DNA from: UBA6080 sp964607515
GTDB taxonomy: Bacteria > Fermentibacterota > Fermentibacteria > Fermentibacterales > JCC-6
NCBI GenBank assembly: GCA_964607515.1
Contig: CAZSKU010000002.1
Span: 90,793 to 154,792, forward strand
Direction of reading: 5' to 3'
Length of the DNA: 64,000 bases
The translations under genes were made by a program, and so were the position numbers. Positions 50,754 to 59,504 of the stretch are shown here, one piece after another (positions within the stretch are counted from its first letter, which is position 1; each line of letters starts with the position of its first letter). Under the pieces are notes generated by a model. That model was given only the letters and a program-made list of their open reading frames with translations. It was not told the origin of the DNA and did not search any database.

Positions 50754-52333
50754 GACAGTGCGACGTGCTAATCGCGGGAAGCGGCATGGCCGGGTTGATG
50801 TGCGCCCTGACCCTTCCCGGGAAGCTGAAGGTCACTATCCTCTCCAAGACTCCGCTGCCTGCCGGAAGCACGTACCTTGCCCAGGGCGGGATAGCGGCGG
50901 TCTCGTCGGGCGAGGACAGCCCGGAGATGCACCTGGCGGACACCGTGAGGGCCGGGGCCGGGCTGGTGGACCAGCGCGCCGCCATGGAGATCATTAGAAG
51001 GGGCAAATCCCTGATCGACGCCCTGGATGCCTTCGGCATCCCTCTGGCCGGAGCCGGGGACGGGGTGGCGGGGATCGAGGGAGGACACTCCTTCCGTAGG
51101 GTGCTCCACTACTACGACAGGACCGGAAGGTTCATCAGCCGGAGACTGGCTCAGATCTGCCGCTCCAGGGGGAATATCACCATCCTGGAGAGGGCCTTCG
51201 CCATAAATCTGATAACCGCCTCCCGGATGGCCCCGGAAGCCGATCCGGGCCCCGGCGACCGGTGCCTGGGAGCCTACGTGCTCATGGACGGCAGGGTGGT
51301 TACCTTCCTGGCCGGGGAAACCGTCATAGCCACCGGCGGAGCAGGCAAGGCCTACCGTTACACGTCCAACGACGATTCCGCCACCGGTGACGGGATAGCC
51401 ATGGCCTACCGGGCGGGCCTTCCGGTGAGGAACATGGAGTTCTACCAGTTCCACCCGACCTGTCTGTTCCATCCCGACTACAGGAACTTCCTCATCACCG
51501 AGGCCCTCCGGGGGGAGGGCGCCCGGCTGGTGGACCACCGGGGCAGGCGGTTCATGGAGGACTACGACCGGGAACGGATGGAGCTAGCCCCCCGGGACGT
51601 GGTGGCCAGGGCCATAGACAGCCACATGAAGCAAAGCGGAGTGGACCACGTGTTCCTGGACGCCACCGCCCTGGGCGAGGATTTTCTGCGGGGCCACTTC
51701 CCGGAGGTGACGTGCGGCGTTCTCCGGGCGGGGATCGAGCCCTGGAAGGTGCCGATACCGGTGGTTCCCGCGGCCCACTACTGCGTGGGGGGGGTGACGG
51801 CGGCGATCGACGGGGCCACGGAAATGAAGGGGCTCCGGGTCATCGGCGAGGCGGCCTCCACCGGGCTGCACGGGGCGAACAGGCTGGGCAGCAACAGCCT
51901 TCTGGAGGCCGGGGTGATGGGGATGGAGGCGGCCCGGAGCATACCCGGGACCATCGCAGGGGATCGGAGGGCCCCTGTGAGGGACTGGTACTACGGCCGG
52001 GCCCGTCCCCTGGAGGAGAGCGTCCTGGTGGACCACTCCTGGGCAAGTCTGCGGAGCGTCATGTGGGACTACGTGGGAATCGTCAGGACGGACAAGCGTC
52101 TGCGCCGGGCCCTGCGGCTTCTGGAGGTCCTGTCGGAGGAGACGGAGGAGGACTACTGGAACCTGCTGCCCACGGTGGAACTCCTGGAACTCAGAAACCT
52201 GTGCACCGTAAGCACCCTGATGGTAAGGTCAGCCCTGCGGCGCAGGGAAAGCCGGGGGCTCCACTACCTCCTGGACTGCCCGGAGACCTCCCCGATGCCC
52301 CGGGATACGGTGCTGAGAAAGGGTCTTTCTTGA
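50750..52333 (+). CDS. nadB: L-aspartate oxidase
   Basis: A 527-residue FAD-linked oxidase: VLIAGSGMAGLMCAL dinucleotide loop, STYLAQGGIAAV, TGGAGKAYRYTSN, MEFYQFHPTCLFHP, EALRGEGARLV, PAAHYCVGGV and GLHGANRLGSNSLLE. These fit NadB better than succinate dehydrogenase A, in view of length and the missing Sdh partners. It makes iminoaspartate for NAD synthesis; nadA and nadC are not in the window. ATG 50750 overlaps the lpxK stop. Confidence 0.93.
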   Translation: MRQCDVLIAGSGMAGLMCALTLPGKLKVTILSKTPLPAGSTYLAQGGIAAVSSGEDSPEMHLADTVRAGAGLVDQRAAMEIIRRGKSLIDALDAFGIPLAGAGDGVAGIEGGHSFRRVLHYYDRTGRFISRRLAQICRSRGNITILERAFAINLITASRMAPEADPGPGDRCLGAYVLMDGRVVTFLAGETVIATGGAGKAYRYTSNDDSATGDGIAMAYRAGLPVRNMEFYQFHPTCLFHPDYRNFLITEALRGEGARLVDHRGRRFMEDYDRERMELAPRDVVARAIDSHMKQSGVDHVFLDATALGEDFLRGHFPEVTCGVLRAGIEPWKVPIPVVPAAHYCVGGVTAAIDGATEMKGLRVIGEAASTGLHGANRLGSNSLLEAGVMGMEAARSIPGTIAGDRRAPVRDWYYGRARPLEESVLVDHSWASLRSVMWDYVGIVRTDKRLRRALRLLEVLSEETEEDYWNLLPTVELLELRNLCTVSTLMVRSALRRRESRGLHYLLDCPETSPMPRDTVLRKGLS

Positions 52334-52884
52334 GATTCCCCGGTGTGGCGTTTCCCCTGGCGGCGGCCCTGGCCGCCGGCTGTGGAAGCCTTCCCGCATA
52401 CCGCGGCCCGGGAATCACCTGCCGGGGCCCTTCGGGGGTGCCCGTGTCCGTGGACAGGGCCGGGGGTACCTCGGGCGACGCCCGCCCCCCGGTGACGGGA
52501 ACGGTCCAGGGAACCGGGCCGGCGCAGGACCTTCTCCGGGAGGTGGAGCGCTGGTACGGAACCCCCTACGTCTACGGCGGGACTACCAGGAGCGGCACCG
52601 ACTGTTCGGGATTCACCCAGTCCGTGTACCGCACCGTAGGCGTGGAGATCCCCCGGAGGGCCTCCCGGCAGGCGGCCGCCTCCAGGCACGTCTCCCGGGG
52701 AAGCCTCAGGGCCGGCGACCTGGTGTTCTTCAACACCTCCGGGTCGGGGATCTCCCATGTGGGCATCTATCTCGGGGACGGTTACTTCGCCCACGCAGCC
52801 ACCTCCAGGGGGGTTGTGCGGGAATCCCTTGCCCACCCCTACTACACCACCCGGTTCGTCCAGGGTGGCAGATTCCTGGACTGA
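52330..52884 (+). CDS. NlpC/P60-family cell-wall hydrolase lipoprotein
   Basis: A 184-residue lipoprotein with lipobox LAAGC, a linker to about residue 60, then an NlpC/P60 domain: WYGTPYVYGG, catalytic Cys92 in GTDCSGFTQSVY, His143 in ISHVGIYLG and third polar residue His155 in YFAHAATSRG. It should cleave gamma-D-Glu-diaminopimelate bonds in peptidoglycan stems and be held at the outer membrane. Start TTG 52330 overlaps the nadB stop (TTGA). Confidence 0.9.
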   Translation: MRFPGVAFPLAAALAAGCGSLPAYRGPGITCRGPSGVPVSVDRAGGTSGDARPPVTGTVQGTGPAQDLLREVERWYGTPYVYGGTTRSGTDCSGFTQSVYRTVGVEIPRRASRQAAASRHVSRGSLRAGDLVFFNTSGSGISHVGIYLGDGYFAHAATSRGVVRESLAHPYYTTRFVQGGRFLD

Positions 52885-52888
52885 CAGG

Positions 52889-53413
52889 GTGTCCCCGGTT
52901 CAACTGCTGCTGCTGGCGCTGGCCCTCTCGGCGGATGCCTTTGCGGTGAGCGTGTGCAGGGCCAGGGGGATCAGATCAGCCCTGACCATGGCCGGAGCCT
53001 TCGGTTTCTTCCAGATGGTGATGCCCGTGGGGGGGTGGTTCGGGGGTTCCTTCCTAAGGAGTTTCCTCGCGGAGGCGGCCCCGTGGGGGGCCTTCGGCAT
53101 TCTCACGGCCGTGGGCGGGCGAATGTTCTGGCAGGCTCTCAGAAACCGTGGCAACGGCCCCTGCGAGACCGGCGGGACGATGGTGCTGTCCCTGGCCTTC
53201 GCCACCAGTCTCGACGCCTTCGCCGCGGGGGTTTCCCTATCCCTGGTGGGCAACGCCATCTGGCTTCCCGCTGCGATCATCGGGGTGGTGACCTTCTGGG
53301 TCTGCCTCCTGGGGGCGGGTATCGGGACAGCCGCGGGGAAAAGGCTGGGGTCTGTTCTGGAAACCGGGGCGGGGCTTGTTATCATCGCCCTGGGAGTCAA
53401 GGCGCTGTTCTGA
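52889..53413 (+). CDS. mntP: MntP-family manganese efflux pump
   Basis: A 174-residue protein with six hydrophobic helices and the internal repeat motifs LSADAFAVSV (helix 1) and TSLDAFAAGVSLSL (helix 4), whose Asp residues are needed for Mn transport in MntP. The start GTG 52889 is four bases after the NlpC/P60 stop; the frame is open upstream but over that gene. No yybP-ykoY-like riboswitch is seen. Exports Mn(II) across the inner membrane. Confidence 0.88.
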   Translation: MSPVQLLLLALALSADAFAVSVCRARGIRSALTMAGAFGFFQMVMPVGGWFGGSFLRSFLAEAAPWGAFGILTAVGGRMFWQALRNRGNGPCETGGTMVLSLAFATSLDAFAAGVSLSLVGNAIWLPAAIIGVVTFWVCLLGAGIGTAAGKRLGSVLETGAGLVIIALGVKALF

Positions 53414-53414
53414 C

Positions 53415-54491
53415 ATGAAGCGCCGCGAAGCGTGGCTTCTGCCGCTTGTCCTGGCGGGGTGCCGTCCCGGGGAACCTGCTCCGGTCCGGGACTCACCGAA
53501 GAGCTTCCGCCCCCCGACTCCCCCGACGCAGGCGTGGGTGTTCGAAACCGGCGACATGCTCGAGGCCCCGCCGCTCTACGCCGATGGAAGGCTCTATCTG
53601 GGAGGCTGGAGCCGGCAGTTCCATTGCCTGGACGCCCAGACCGGTCTTCCCCTGTGGAGCTTCCCGGCGGAGGAGGCCGTGTCCGCCGGTGCTGCATGGG
53701 AAAGGGGGCTGGTGTTCTTCGGCACCGCCGGGGGAAGGCTCTACTGCCTGGACGGCGAGACCGGATCGGAGATATGGCTGCGGAAGTACCAGAATCCCTG
53801 CATTCCGGCAGCCGTCCCCGGGCTTCTGCTGGCCGGCGCAGGCTGCCGGCTGGAGGCCCTGGAACCGGAAACCGGAACCCTTCTATGGGAGCTGACCCTT
53901 GATTCCCCGATCTCCGGCCCCCCCTCGGTGTCCGGTGGAACGGTCATCGTCTGCGGAGCCGACGGCTCGGTCCGGGCCCTGGATCTCTCCGCCGGAGAGC
54001 CGCTATGGAACCGCAGCGTTGGAGAGCCCCCGTTGTCGCCCCCGACTTCGACCGGGGAAAGGGTCTTCCTGGGGGCTGGTGACTCCTGCGTACACTGTCT
54101 CGACCTTTCCACGGGAGAGCCACTTTGGAGTTTCAGAACCGGAGGGCAGGTCCCTGGGGCGCCGGTGACCGCCGGGAATGCGGTGCTGGCGGGAAGCCTG
54201 GACCAGAGGCTCTACGCCCTGGATCCATCCACCGGGGCGGAGCTGTGGCGATGCGCAGCAGGCGGGTGGATATGGTCGGCGCCGGTGCAGGCGGAGGGCA
54301 TCGGGGTGTTCGGCTGCTACGACGGAAACCTCTACGGGGTGGACCTGGATTCGGGAAGGCAGACTTGGGTTTTTCCCGGCGACGCGATAATCCACGGTTC
54401 GCCGGCGGCGGGAGAGGGATTGATCTACTTCGGCGATCTGGACGGCAAGGTCCGGGCGGTCAGAATCCCAGAAGCATCTCCAGGGCCATGA
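53415..54491 (+). CDS. PQQ-like beta-propeller lipoprotein (BamB-like)
   Basis: A 358-residue lipoprotein (PLVLAGC) made of seven or eight beta-propeller blades with repeating L-x-A-L-D-x-x-[ST]-G-x-x-[LV]-W motifs (FHCLDAQTGLPLWSF, VRALDLSAGEPLWN, LYALDPSTGAELWR, LYGVDLDSGRQTWV). The fold is that of BamB and PQQ dehydrogenases, without obvious PQQ ligands. It could be a BamB-like scaffold or a sugar-binding surface protein. Start ATG 53415. The 3' end overlaps the convergent lipoprotein gene by 32 bases. Confidence 0.83.
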   Translation: MKRREAWLLPLVLAGCRPGEPAPVRDSPKSFRPPTPPTQAWVFETGDMLEAPPLYADGRLYLGGWSRQFHCLDAQTGLPLWSFPAEEAVSAGAAWERGLVFFGTAGGRLYCLDGETGSEIWLRKYQNPCIPAAVPGLLLAGAGCRLEALEPETGTLLWELTLDSPISGPPSVSGGTVIVCGADGSVRALDLSAGEPLWNRSVGEPPLSPPTSTGERVFLGAGDSCVHCLDLSTGEPLWSFRTGGQVPGAPVTAGNAVLAGSLDQRLYALDPSTGAELWRCAAGGWIWSAPVQAEGIGVFGCYDGNLYGVDLDSGRQTWVFPGDAIIHGSPAAGEGLIYFGDLDGKVRAVRIPEASPGP

Positions 54492-55215
54492 GCCTGATGG
54501 CCGAGGGGGCGTCGGGGTTCTCCAGTATCCGCCGCCATGCCAGGGAGGCCAGGTAGTCCTCGCCGGTCACCGTGTACATCACCGCCGCCGCGGCCAGGGT
54601 TTCAGGGGGGGGATCGGGCTCCGACATGGCCTCGGATATCCGGTCCAGGGCCGAGCCGGTGAGGCCCTCCTCCCAGTCCAGCATCGCCAGAAGCAGAGCC
54701 GGGGTGTACTTGTGGGCCACAGGCTCCAGAATCGCCGCGGCTCCCTCCCGGTCACCGGACTCCAGGCGGATCAGGGCGATGTCGGTCCTGGGAACGGACC
54801 ATCCCGGGTCCAGAGCAGCCGCCCTCTCCAGCAGTTCCAGGGTTCCCGGAAGCCCCTCCCGGCGAAGCGTCGTGGCGTCCCGGACCAGCCTTGCCGCAGC
54901 CATCCGCCTTTCCAGATCCTCCTCCATGCCCGCGGGAAGTGGCAGAAGGACCTTCGTCCCGGGCAGAGGCAGGCTGTCGGGTGGGTAGCCGGCGGACATG
55001 GCCAACACCTCCGTCGAGGAGGTGTCCGACAGGAGAGCCCAGGCCGCCAGCCCCCAGTAGTCTCCCGCCTCCCAGGTCATTGAGCAGCCCCCGGAAAGCT
55101 CCGGCGGGCGGATGACGAAAGCTTCGGCGACGGTTCTGCGGGTGCCGCAGCCGGATAGAACCACAGGGATTAGAATAAACGGAAAAATCCTTTTCAGCGC
55201 CGGGGTAGAATTCAT
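54460..55215 (-). CDS. Hypothetical lipoprotein with helical repeats
   Basis: A 251-residue protein with signal and lipobox (ILIPVVLSGCGT). Residues 45-95 (WEAGDYWGLAAWALLSDTSS ... PGTKVLLPLP) look like a LysM-type fold; the rest is TPR-like helical repeats (LLERAAALDPGWSVPRTDIA, ILEPVAHKYTPALLLAMLDW). Probably an envelope protein that binds peptidoglycan and another protein. Coupled to dusB upstream (the two share four bases at 55212-55215). Not a named family. Confidence 0.72.
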   Translation of the reverse strand: MNSTPALKRIFPFILIPVVLSGCGTRRTVAEAFVIRPPELSGGCSMTWEAGDYWGLAAWALLSDTSSTEVLAMSAGYPPDSLPLPGTKVLLPLPAGMEEDLERRMAAARLVRDATTLRREGLPGTLELLERAAALDPGWSVPRTDIALIRLESGDREGAAAILEPVAHKYTPALLLAMLDWEEGLTGSALDRISEAMSEPDPPPETLAAAAVMYTVTGEDYLASLAWRRILENPDAPSAIRLMALEMLLGF

Positions 55216-56165
55216 TCGAAAGCCCTCTCCTCGGCCATTTCCACCAGTTGCGCCACGTCCTCCCTGGTGTTCACCCTCACCGCCGCTTCACGAAGACCCG
55301 CCGCACCCTGGAAACCCTTCAGGTAATGGACGAGATGTCCCCGGAAGTAATGTACGGCTCCGGGCCCCGCTCCCTCGGAGAGAACCAGGTCAATGTGCTT
55401 CATGATAACGATCCTCAGCTCCCCGGGAAAGGGGCGGGGGGCGCCTCCGGAGAGGCCCCGGAAGATCCAGGGATTTCCCAGGGCGCCACGGCCCACCATG
55501 AGCCCGGTTACTCCCTCCAGGGACAGCAGCCTCCGGCCGTCTTCCGGGGTTCTCACGTCGCCGTTTGCCACCACCGGCACCGGGGATCTTCTGGAGAGCC
55601 GCTCAATTCCCGCAGGGTCAACGGAGCCTCCGAACATGTCCGACCGGTAGCGGCCGTGAATGGTGAAGGCCGTGGCGCCCGCGGCGCACAGCATGGGGCA
55701 GACATCCTCATGCAGGGGTTCCTCCGGGGTGAAACCAAGCCGGATTTTCACCGTGACAGGCAGGGGGGAGGCTTCCGAGGTTTCCCGCACGATGGCGGCG
55801 AGCCTGGGAAGGTCCCTGAGCAACGTGGAGCCCGAACCGCTCTTCAGAACCTTCTTCACGGGACAACCGGCGTTTATGTCTATAAAGGAGAACCCCAGGC
55901 TTGCCACCAACTCTGCGCTCCTGGCGAAATCCGCCGGCCTGGCCCCGAAAAGCTGGATGCCCAGGGGGCGTTCTATGGGGTGGTGCCTGATGTTTCGCAG
56001 GGTCTTCACGGATCTCCTGGACACCCCGGCCGCCGTCACCATCTCGGTGACCAGGCCGGTGGCCCCCAGTTCCTTGCAGATTATCCGGAAGGGGCTTCCG
56101 GTGTACCCCGCCATGGGGGCCAGCACAAGCCCGTGGGTGAAGCAGCGGGGGGGCGTCGGACTCAC
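55212..56165 (-). CDS. dusB: tRNA-dihydrouridine synthase
   Basis: A 317-residue flavoprotein: LVLAPMAGYTGSPFR, TEMVTAAGV, IQLFGARPADFARSA, the catalytic Cys in DINAGCPVKKV, TVKIRLGF and VVANGDVRTPED with GLMVGRGALGNPW. It reduces uridine in the tRNA D-loop. Start GTG 56165 overlaps the lipA stop (GTGA); the open frame further upstream lies over lipA. DusB is the likely subgroup. Confidence 0.92.
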   Translation of the reverse strand: MSPTPPRCFTHGLVLAPMAGYTGSPFRIICKELGATGLVTEMVTAAGVSRRSVKTLRNIRHHPIERPLGIQLFGARPADFARSAELVASLGFSFIDINAGCPVKKVLKSGSGSTLLRDLPRLAAIVRETSEASPLPVTVKIRLGFTPEEPLHEDVCPMLCAAGATAFTIHGRYRSDMFGGSVDPAGIERLSRRSPVPVVANGDVRTPEDGRRLLSLEGVTGLMVGRGALGNPWIFRGLSGGAPRPFPGELRIVIMKHIDLVLSEGAGPGAVHYFRGHLVHYLKGFQGAAGLREAAVRVNTREDVAQLVEMAEERAFE

Positions 56166-57010
56166 AGCAACGGGGCCGCGTGAAGATCGGCGTGGTAGCT
56201 GCTGCGCACCAGCGGTCCGGACGCCGCGGATTCGAAACCCATTTCCAGCGCCCGGACGCCCCACAGCCGGAATTCCTCCGGGGTGACGTACCTGATCACC
56301 GGCGGGTGGCTTCTTGTGGGACGGAGGTACTGGCCCAGGGTCAGCATGACGACCCCCGCCCCGCGAAGGTCCCGCAGGGTTTTATCCAGATCGTCCTCCG
56401 TCTCCCCGAGCCCCAGCATCAGGCCGCTCTTCACGGGAGTGCCTGCGGAGAGCCCCCTGAATCGCCGGAGCACCTGAAGGGAAAGACCGTAGTCCCCTCC
56501 GGGCCTCAGAGTGGGAAACAGCCTCTCCACAGTCTCCAGATTGTGGTTGATCACGTCCGGACGGGAGCGGACCACGGTTTCCAGGGACGACGGCACGCCC
56601 CTGAAGTCGGGGGTGAGAACCTCGATCCTGATTCCCGGCACGGTGTTCCGAAGGGCCGCCACCGTCGCCTCGAACCACCGGGCGCCCCCGTCGGGCAGGT
56701 CATCCCGGGTGACCGATGTCACCACGGCGTAGCGCAACCCCATGGCCAGTGCCGCCCGGGCGACCCTTTCCGGTTCGTCCGGGTCGGGCGGCCCTGGAGT
56801 GCCCGATTCCACGGCGCAGTAGCGGCAGTTCCTGGTGCAGACGCTTCCCATGATCAGAAAGGCCGCGGTTCCCCTCTGGTAGCAGTGGCCCCGGTTCGGG
56901 CACCTGGCCTGGTCGCACACGGTGTTCAGCCCCAGTCGGCCCAGCAGCCGGCGGGTTTCGCCGGCCTTCTCTCCTCCGGACACCGGTACCCTGAGCCACT
57001 CCGGTCTCAT
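56162..57010 (-). CDS. lipA: Lipoyl synthase
   Basis: A 282-residue radical-SAM enzyme with both cluster motifs: CDQARCPNRGHC (auxiliary 4Fe-4S that donates sulphur) and CTRNCRYC (SAM cluster), then AVVTSVTRDDLPDGGA, HNLETVERL, KSGLMLGLGE and LTLGQYLRPT. It inserts two sulphurs into protein-bound octanoate. Start ATG 57010 overlaps the octanoyltransferase stop (ATGA), so lipoyl synthesis is encoded as one unit. Confidence 0.95.
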   Translation of the reverse strand: MRPEWLRVPVSGGEKAGETRRLLGRLGLNTVCDQARCPNRGHCYQRGTAAFLIMGSVCTRNCRYCAVESGTPGPPDPDEPERVARAALAMGLRYAVVTSVTRDDLPDGGARWFEATVAALRNTVPGIRIEVLTPDFRGVPSSLETVVRSRPDVINHNLETVERLFPTLRPGGDYGLSLQVLRRFRGLSAGTPVKSGLMLGLGETEDDLDKTLRDLRGAGVVMLTLGQYLRPTRSHPPVIRYVTPEEFRLWGVRALEMGFESAASGPLVRSSYHADLHAAPLL

Positions 57011-57792
57011 ACTTCGAACCCTTCCGCGAGGGCGTCCAGCAGCCGACGGTCCAGACAGGTGTGGTCCGCAGGGGTTCCGGACCAGCCGCACCAGCGGGTG
57101 AAAGCGTTCCGGAGCAGGGGAACGAGGTCGCCGGGACACGCTCCGGGCAGGAATTCCCGGACCGTCCCCGTGCCCTCGGACAACCTTTTCTCCAGTGTTT
57201 CCGCCCGGTCAGGACTCATTCCTCTGGTGTACCCGAGAATCCTCGGCTGGTCGTTATCGAAGAGAATGGAGCCATGTTCCAGGAAGGAATCCCGGGTACG
57301 GGCCTGGGCGCTTCCCACCAGTTTCCTTCCGTCGCCGGTCATCACCTCCAGCGCGCCGTGGGTGGTGAAGCACGGGCCCCGGCCGAATCCGCCGCCGGGG
57401 GTGGAGCGGTTCGCCACGGCGGGCACCCCGAGGTCCTCCAGGGCCGTCACCAGAAGGGATGCCACCATCCCGAGACTGCTCTCTATGCCGCCGGTGTACA
57501 GCGGGTGGCCGGAGGAAGCCGCCACGGAATAGGTCAGCTCCCGCCCGTGCCAGACCGCCCTGCCCCCGGTGGGACGCCGGACCAGTCCGAAACCGTCCCG
57601 GCGAAGCTTCTCGGCGTCCAGATCTCCGCATCCCCTCTGAAGCCTTCCCAGGGATACCGTGTGGGGTTCCCAGGTGTAGGTCCTAAGGGCCAGGTCTATC
57701 TCCCCCCGGCCGGCCATGGCCGCCAGACATGCGTCCACGGCCATGTTCAGGGGGCCCGGCAGCGGGGGATCGTGAAGTACCAGTGCTTTCAA
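57007..57792 (-). CDS. Octanoyltransferase / lipoate-protein ligase family (LipM-like)
   Basis: A 261-residue BPL/LplA-fold protein: NMAVDACL, RRPTGGRAVWHGRELTYSV, Cys in GRGPCFTTHGALEV, and GRKLVGSAQAR. The ELTYS form and the conserved Cys favour a LipM-type octanoyltransferase over an ATP-using ligase. It moves octanoate from acyl carrier protein to a target lysine, supplying LipA. Start TTG 57792 is preceded by AGGAAGGGAAA. It lies back to back with the PorV-like gene. Confidence 0.85.
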   Translation of the reverse strand: MKALVLHDPPLPGPLNMAVDACLAAMAGRGEIDLALRTYTWEPHTVSLGRLQRGCGDLDAEKLRRDGFGLVRRPTGGRAVWHGRELTYSVAASSGHPLYTGGIESSLGMVASLLVTALEDLGVPAVANRSTPGGGFGRGPCFTTHGALEVMTGDGRKLVGSAQARTRDSFLEHGSILFDNDQPRILGYTRGMSPDRAETLEKRLSEGTGTVREFLPGACPGDLVPLLRNAFTRWCGWSGTPADHTCLDRRLLDALAEGFEV

Positions 57793-57800
57793 GGTTTCCC

Positions 57801-57829
57801 TTCCTCGGTGGGCCGGCGTCTAATATAAT
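57801..57829 (+). promoter_or_regulatory. Candidate promoter for the porV-like operon
   Basis: A perfect TATAAT (57824-57829) in a TAATATAAT patch that stands out in this G+C-rich DNA, with a weak -35 TTCCTC (57801-57806) at a 17-base spacer. The start codon of the PorV-like gene is 42 bases further on. The patch could also drive the minus strand. Confidence 0.5.
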
Positions 57830-57871
57830 CCCGGCTGGAACCCCTTTTCCATGAAAGCGGTATAGAGGCAC

Positions 57872-58771
57872 ATGAGGCGAATACTGATTCCCGGGGTCAT
57901 CATGGCACTGGCGGCAGGCTCTCTGGCGGAGGACGTCTACCGGGACGCCGGAGCCTCCTCGTGGCCCTTTCTGAAGATAGACGCGGGCGCCAGGGCAGCG
58001 GCCCTGGGAGGAACGGGTCTTCTGCACTCGGGAGCCCTTGCGGCCTTTTCCAATCCGGCGCTGCTGGCGTTTCAGGAGGCTTCCATCGTCGGGTCCCACA
58101 ACTCATGGTTCGGGCGGACCAGCCAGAACCTGGCCGCCGCGGTCATACCCTGGGGCCCCCTGGGGGCCTCCGCGGCCCTGCGGGTGTTGAACACCGGAGG
58201 GCTCGAATACAGGGAATCCCCCTCCTCGGAACCCGTGGGCACCTTCGGGGTCACGGACGTGAGCCTTCACGCCGCCTTCGGCGCCCGGCTGGGGCCTGGT
58301 TTTGCCCTGGGGGCGGGGCTGAAGTACGTCCGGGAAAAGGTATGGACGGAGGAGAGTTCCGGGGTGTGTTTCGACCTGGGGCTCCTCGCTTCACCGGTCC
58401 GGGGGCTCACCCTGGCTGCTGCGGCCCAGAACATGGGGCCCGGAGTGGTTATGGATATGAAGGAGTTCCGTCTCCCCCGGACCATCAGGGCAGGGGCGGC
58501 CTTCACCATGCCCACCCCCCTGGGCGGCGCCACGGTCTCGGGCGAAATCCTCAAACCCCTGGACAATCGCCCCAGGGGCGGTGTGGGACTGGAGTACCAG
58601 CCCCTTTCCTGGGCCGCCATGCGGGTGGGACTGCGGATAAACGACCCGTCCGCCTCCCTCACCGCGGGCATGGGGCTCTCCTGGAGCGGCTGGACCCTCG
58701 ACTACGCCTACGTTCCCGGGAACTTCACCCTGGGAGACACCCACAGGTTCACCCTGACCCGATCACTCTGA
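57872..58771 (+). CDS. PorV/PorQ-family outer-membrane beta-barrel protein
   Basis: A 299-residue protein with a signal peptide (MRRILIPGVIMALAAGSLAE), the PorV-type start SSWPFLKIDAGARAAALGGT then AFSNPALLAF, and alternating beta strands to a terminal FTLTRSL. PorV/PorQ proteins are FadL-like barrels linked to type IX secretion in Bacteroidetes, but homologs occur widely in FCB bacteria without that system. Start ATG 57872 has GAGG upstream. Confidence 0.85.
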   Translation: MRRILIPGVIMALAAGSLAEDVYRDAGASSWPFLKIDAGARAAALGGTGLLHSGALAAFSNPALLAFQEASIVGSHNSWFGRTSQNLAAAVIPWGPLGASAALRVLNTGGLEYRESPSSEPVGTFGVTDVSLHAAFGARLGPGFALGAGLKYVREKVWTEESSGVCFDLGLLASPVRGLTLAAAAQNMGPGVVMDMKEFRLPRTIRAGAAFTMPTPLGGATVSGEILKPLDNRPRGGVGLEYQPLSWAAMRVGLRINDPSASLTAGMGLSWSGWTLDYAYVPGNFTLGDTHRFTLTRSL

Positions 58772-58775
58772 TCCG

Positions 58776-59504
58776 ATGCTGATCCTCCTGGTCAACGACG
58801 ACGGCATTCATCAGCCGGGTCTCTCGGCCCTGGAGGATGCCCTCTCCGGACACCGGGTGCACACGGTGGCTCCCCTGGGCCACTGCTCGGGGGTCGGCAT
58901 GTCCCTGGGGCTCTACTCCTCCCTTGACGTGGTGCCCTGCGGAGACGGTCGGACCGGAGTGACTGGCACACCGGTGGACTGCGTCAAGCTGGCCCTTTCC
59001 GAGCTCCTGCCCCGGCCGCCGGATCTGGTGGTTTCCGGAATCAACCCCGGGGCCAACCTGGGGAACAACATCTGGTACTCGGGAACCGTGGCCGCCGCAA
59101 CCGAAGCCTCCTTCTGGGGCATTCCCGCCATGGCTGTGAGCGTGGAACGGACTCCCGGCATCTCCTACGGGGCCGCGGCGGACCTGGTGGTCCGCCTCGT
59201 GGAGGACGGCATTCCGTCGCTCCTTCCGCCGGGGGTCATACTGAACGTGAACCTTCCGCCGGGAGTTCCCAGGGGAGTGCTGGCCACCGTGCCGGGGAGC
59301 TTCTCCTCGGAGGTGCCCTTCGTCAGAAACCACGACGGCTCGTACTCCTACGGTCCCTACGAACTTCAGGGGATACGCGAGGAACGGGGAACCGATGTCC
59401 ACGCACTGATGGACGGCTACGCCTCGATCAGCCCCCTGAACCCCAGAAGGGACGTTGTCCCGGTCCCGCCGGCCCTGGAGGACTGGTGCCGCTGCCGGCG
59501 CTGA
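58776..59504 (+). CDS. surE: 5'/3'-nucleotidase SurE
   Basis: A 242-residue metal-dependent phosphatase: LLVNDDGIHQPG (metal Asp pair), VAPLGHCSGVGMSL, GTPVDCVKLAL, SGINPGANLGNNIWYSGTV. It removes phosphate from nucleoside monophosphates or short polyphosphates in the cytoplasm. Starts four bases after the PorV-like gene; its 3' end overlaps the next gene by 19 bases. Confidence 0.94.
   Translation: MLILLVNDDGIHQPGLSALEDALSGHRVHTVAPLGHCSGVGMSLGLYSSLDVVPCGDGRTGVTGTPVDCVKLALSELLPRPPDLVVSGINPGANLGNNIWYSGTVAAATEASFWGIPAMAVSVERTPGISYGAAADLVVRLVEDGIPSLLPPGVILNVNLPPGVPRGVLATVPGSFSSEVPFVRNHDGSYSYGPYELQGIREERGTDVHALMDGYASISPLNPRRDVVPVPPALEDWCRCRR

Noticed and set aside
57822..57827. Minus-strand -10 box for the octanoyltransferase gene
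   Set aside because: The AT patch is nearly palindromic, but no -35 match is found at a proper distance on the minus strand, so only the plus-strand promoter is listed.
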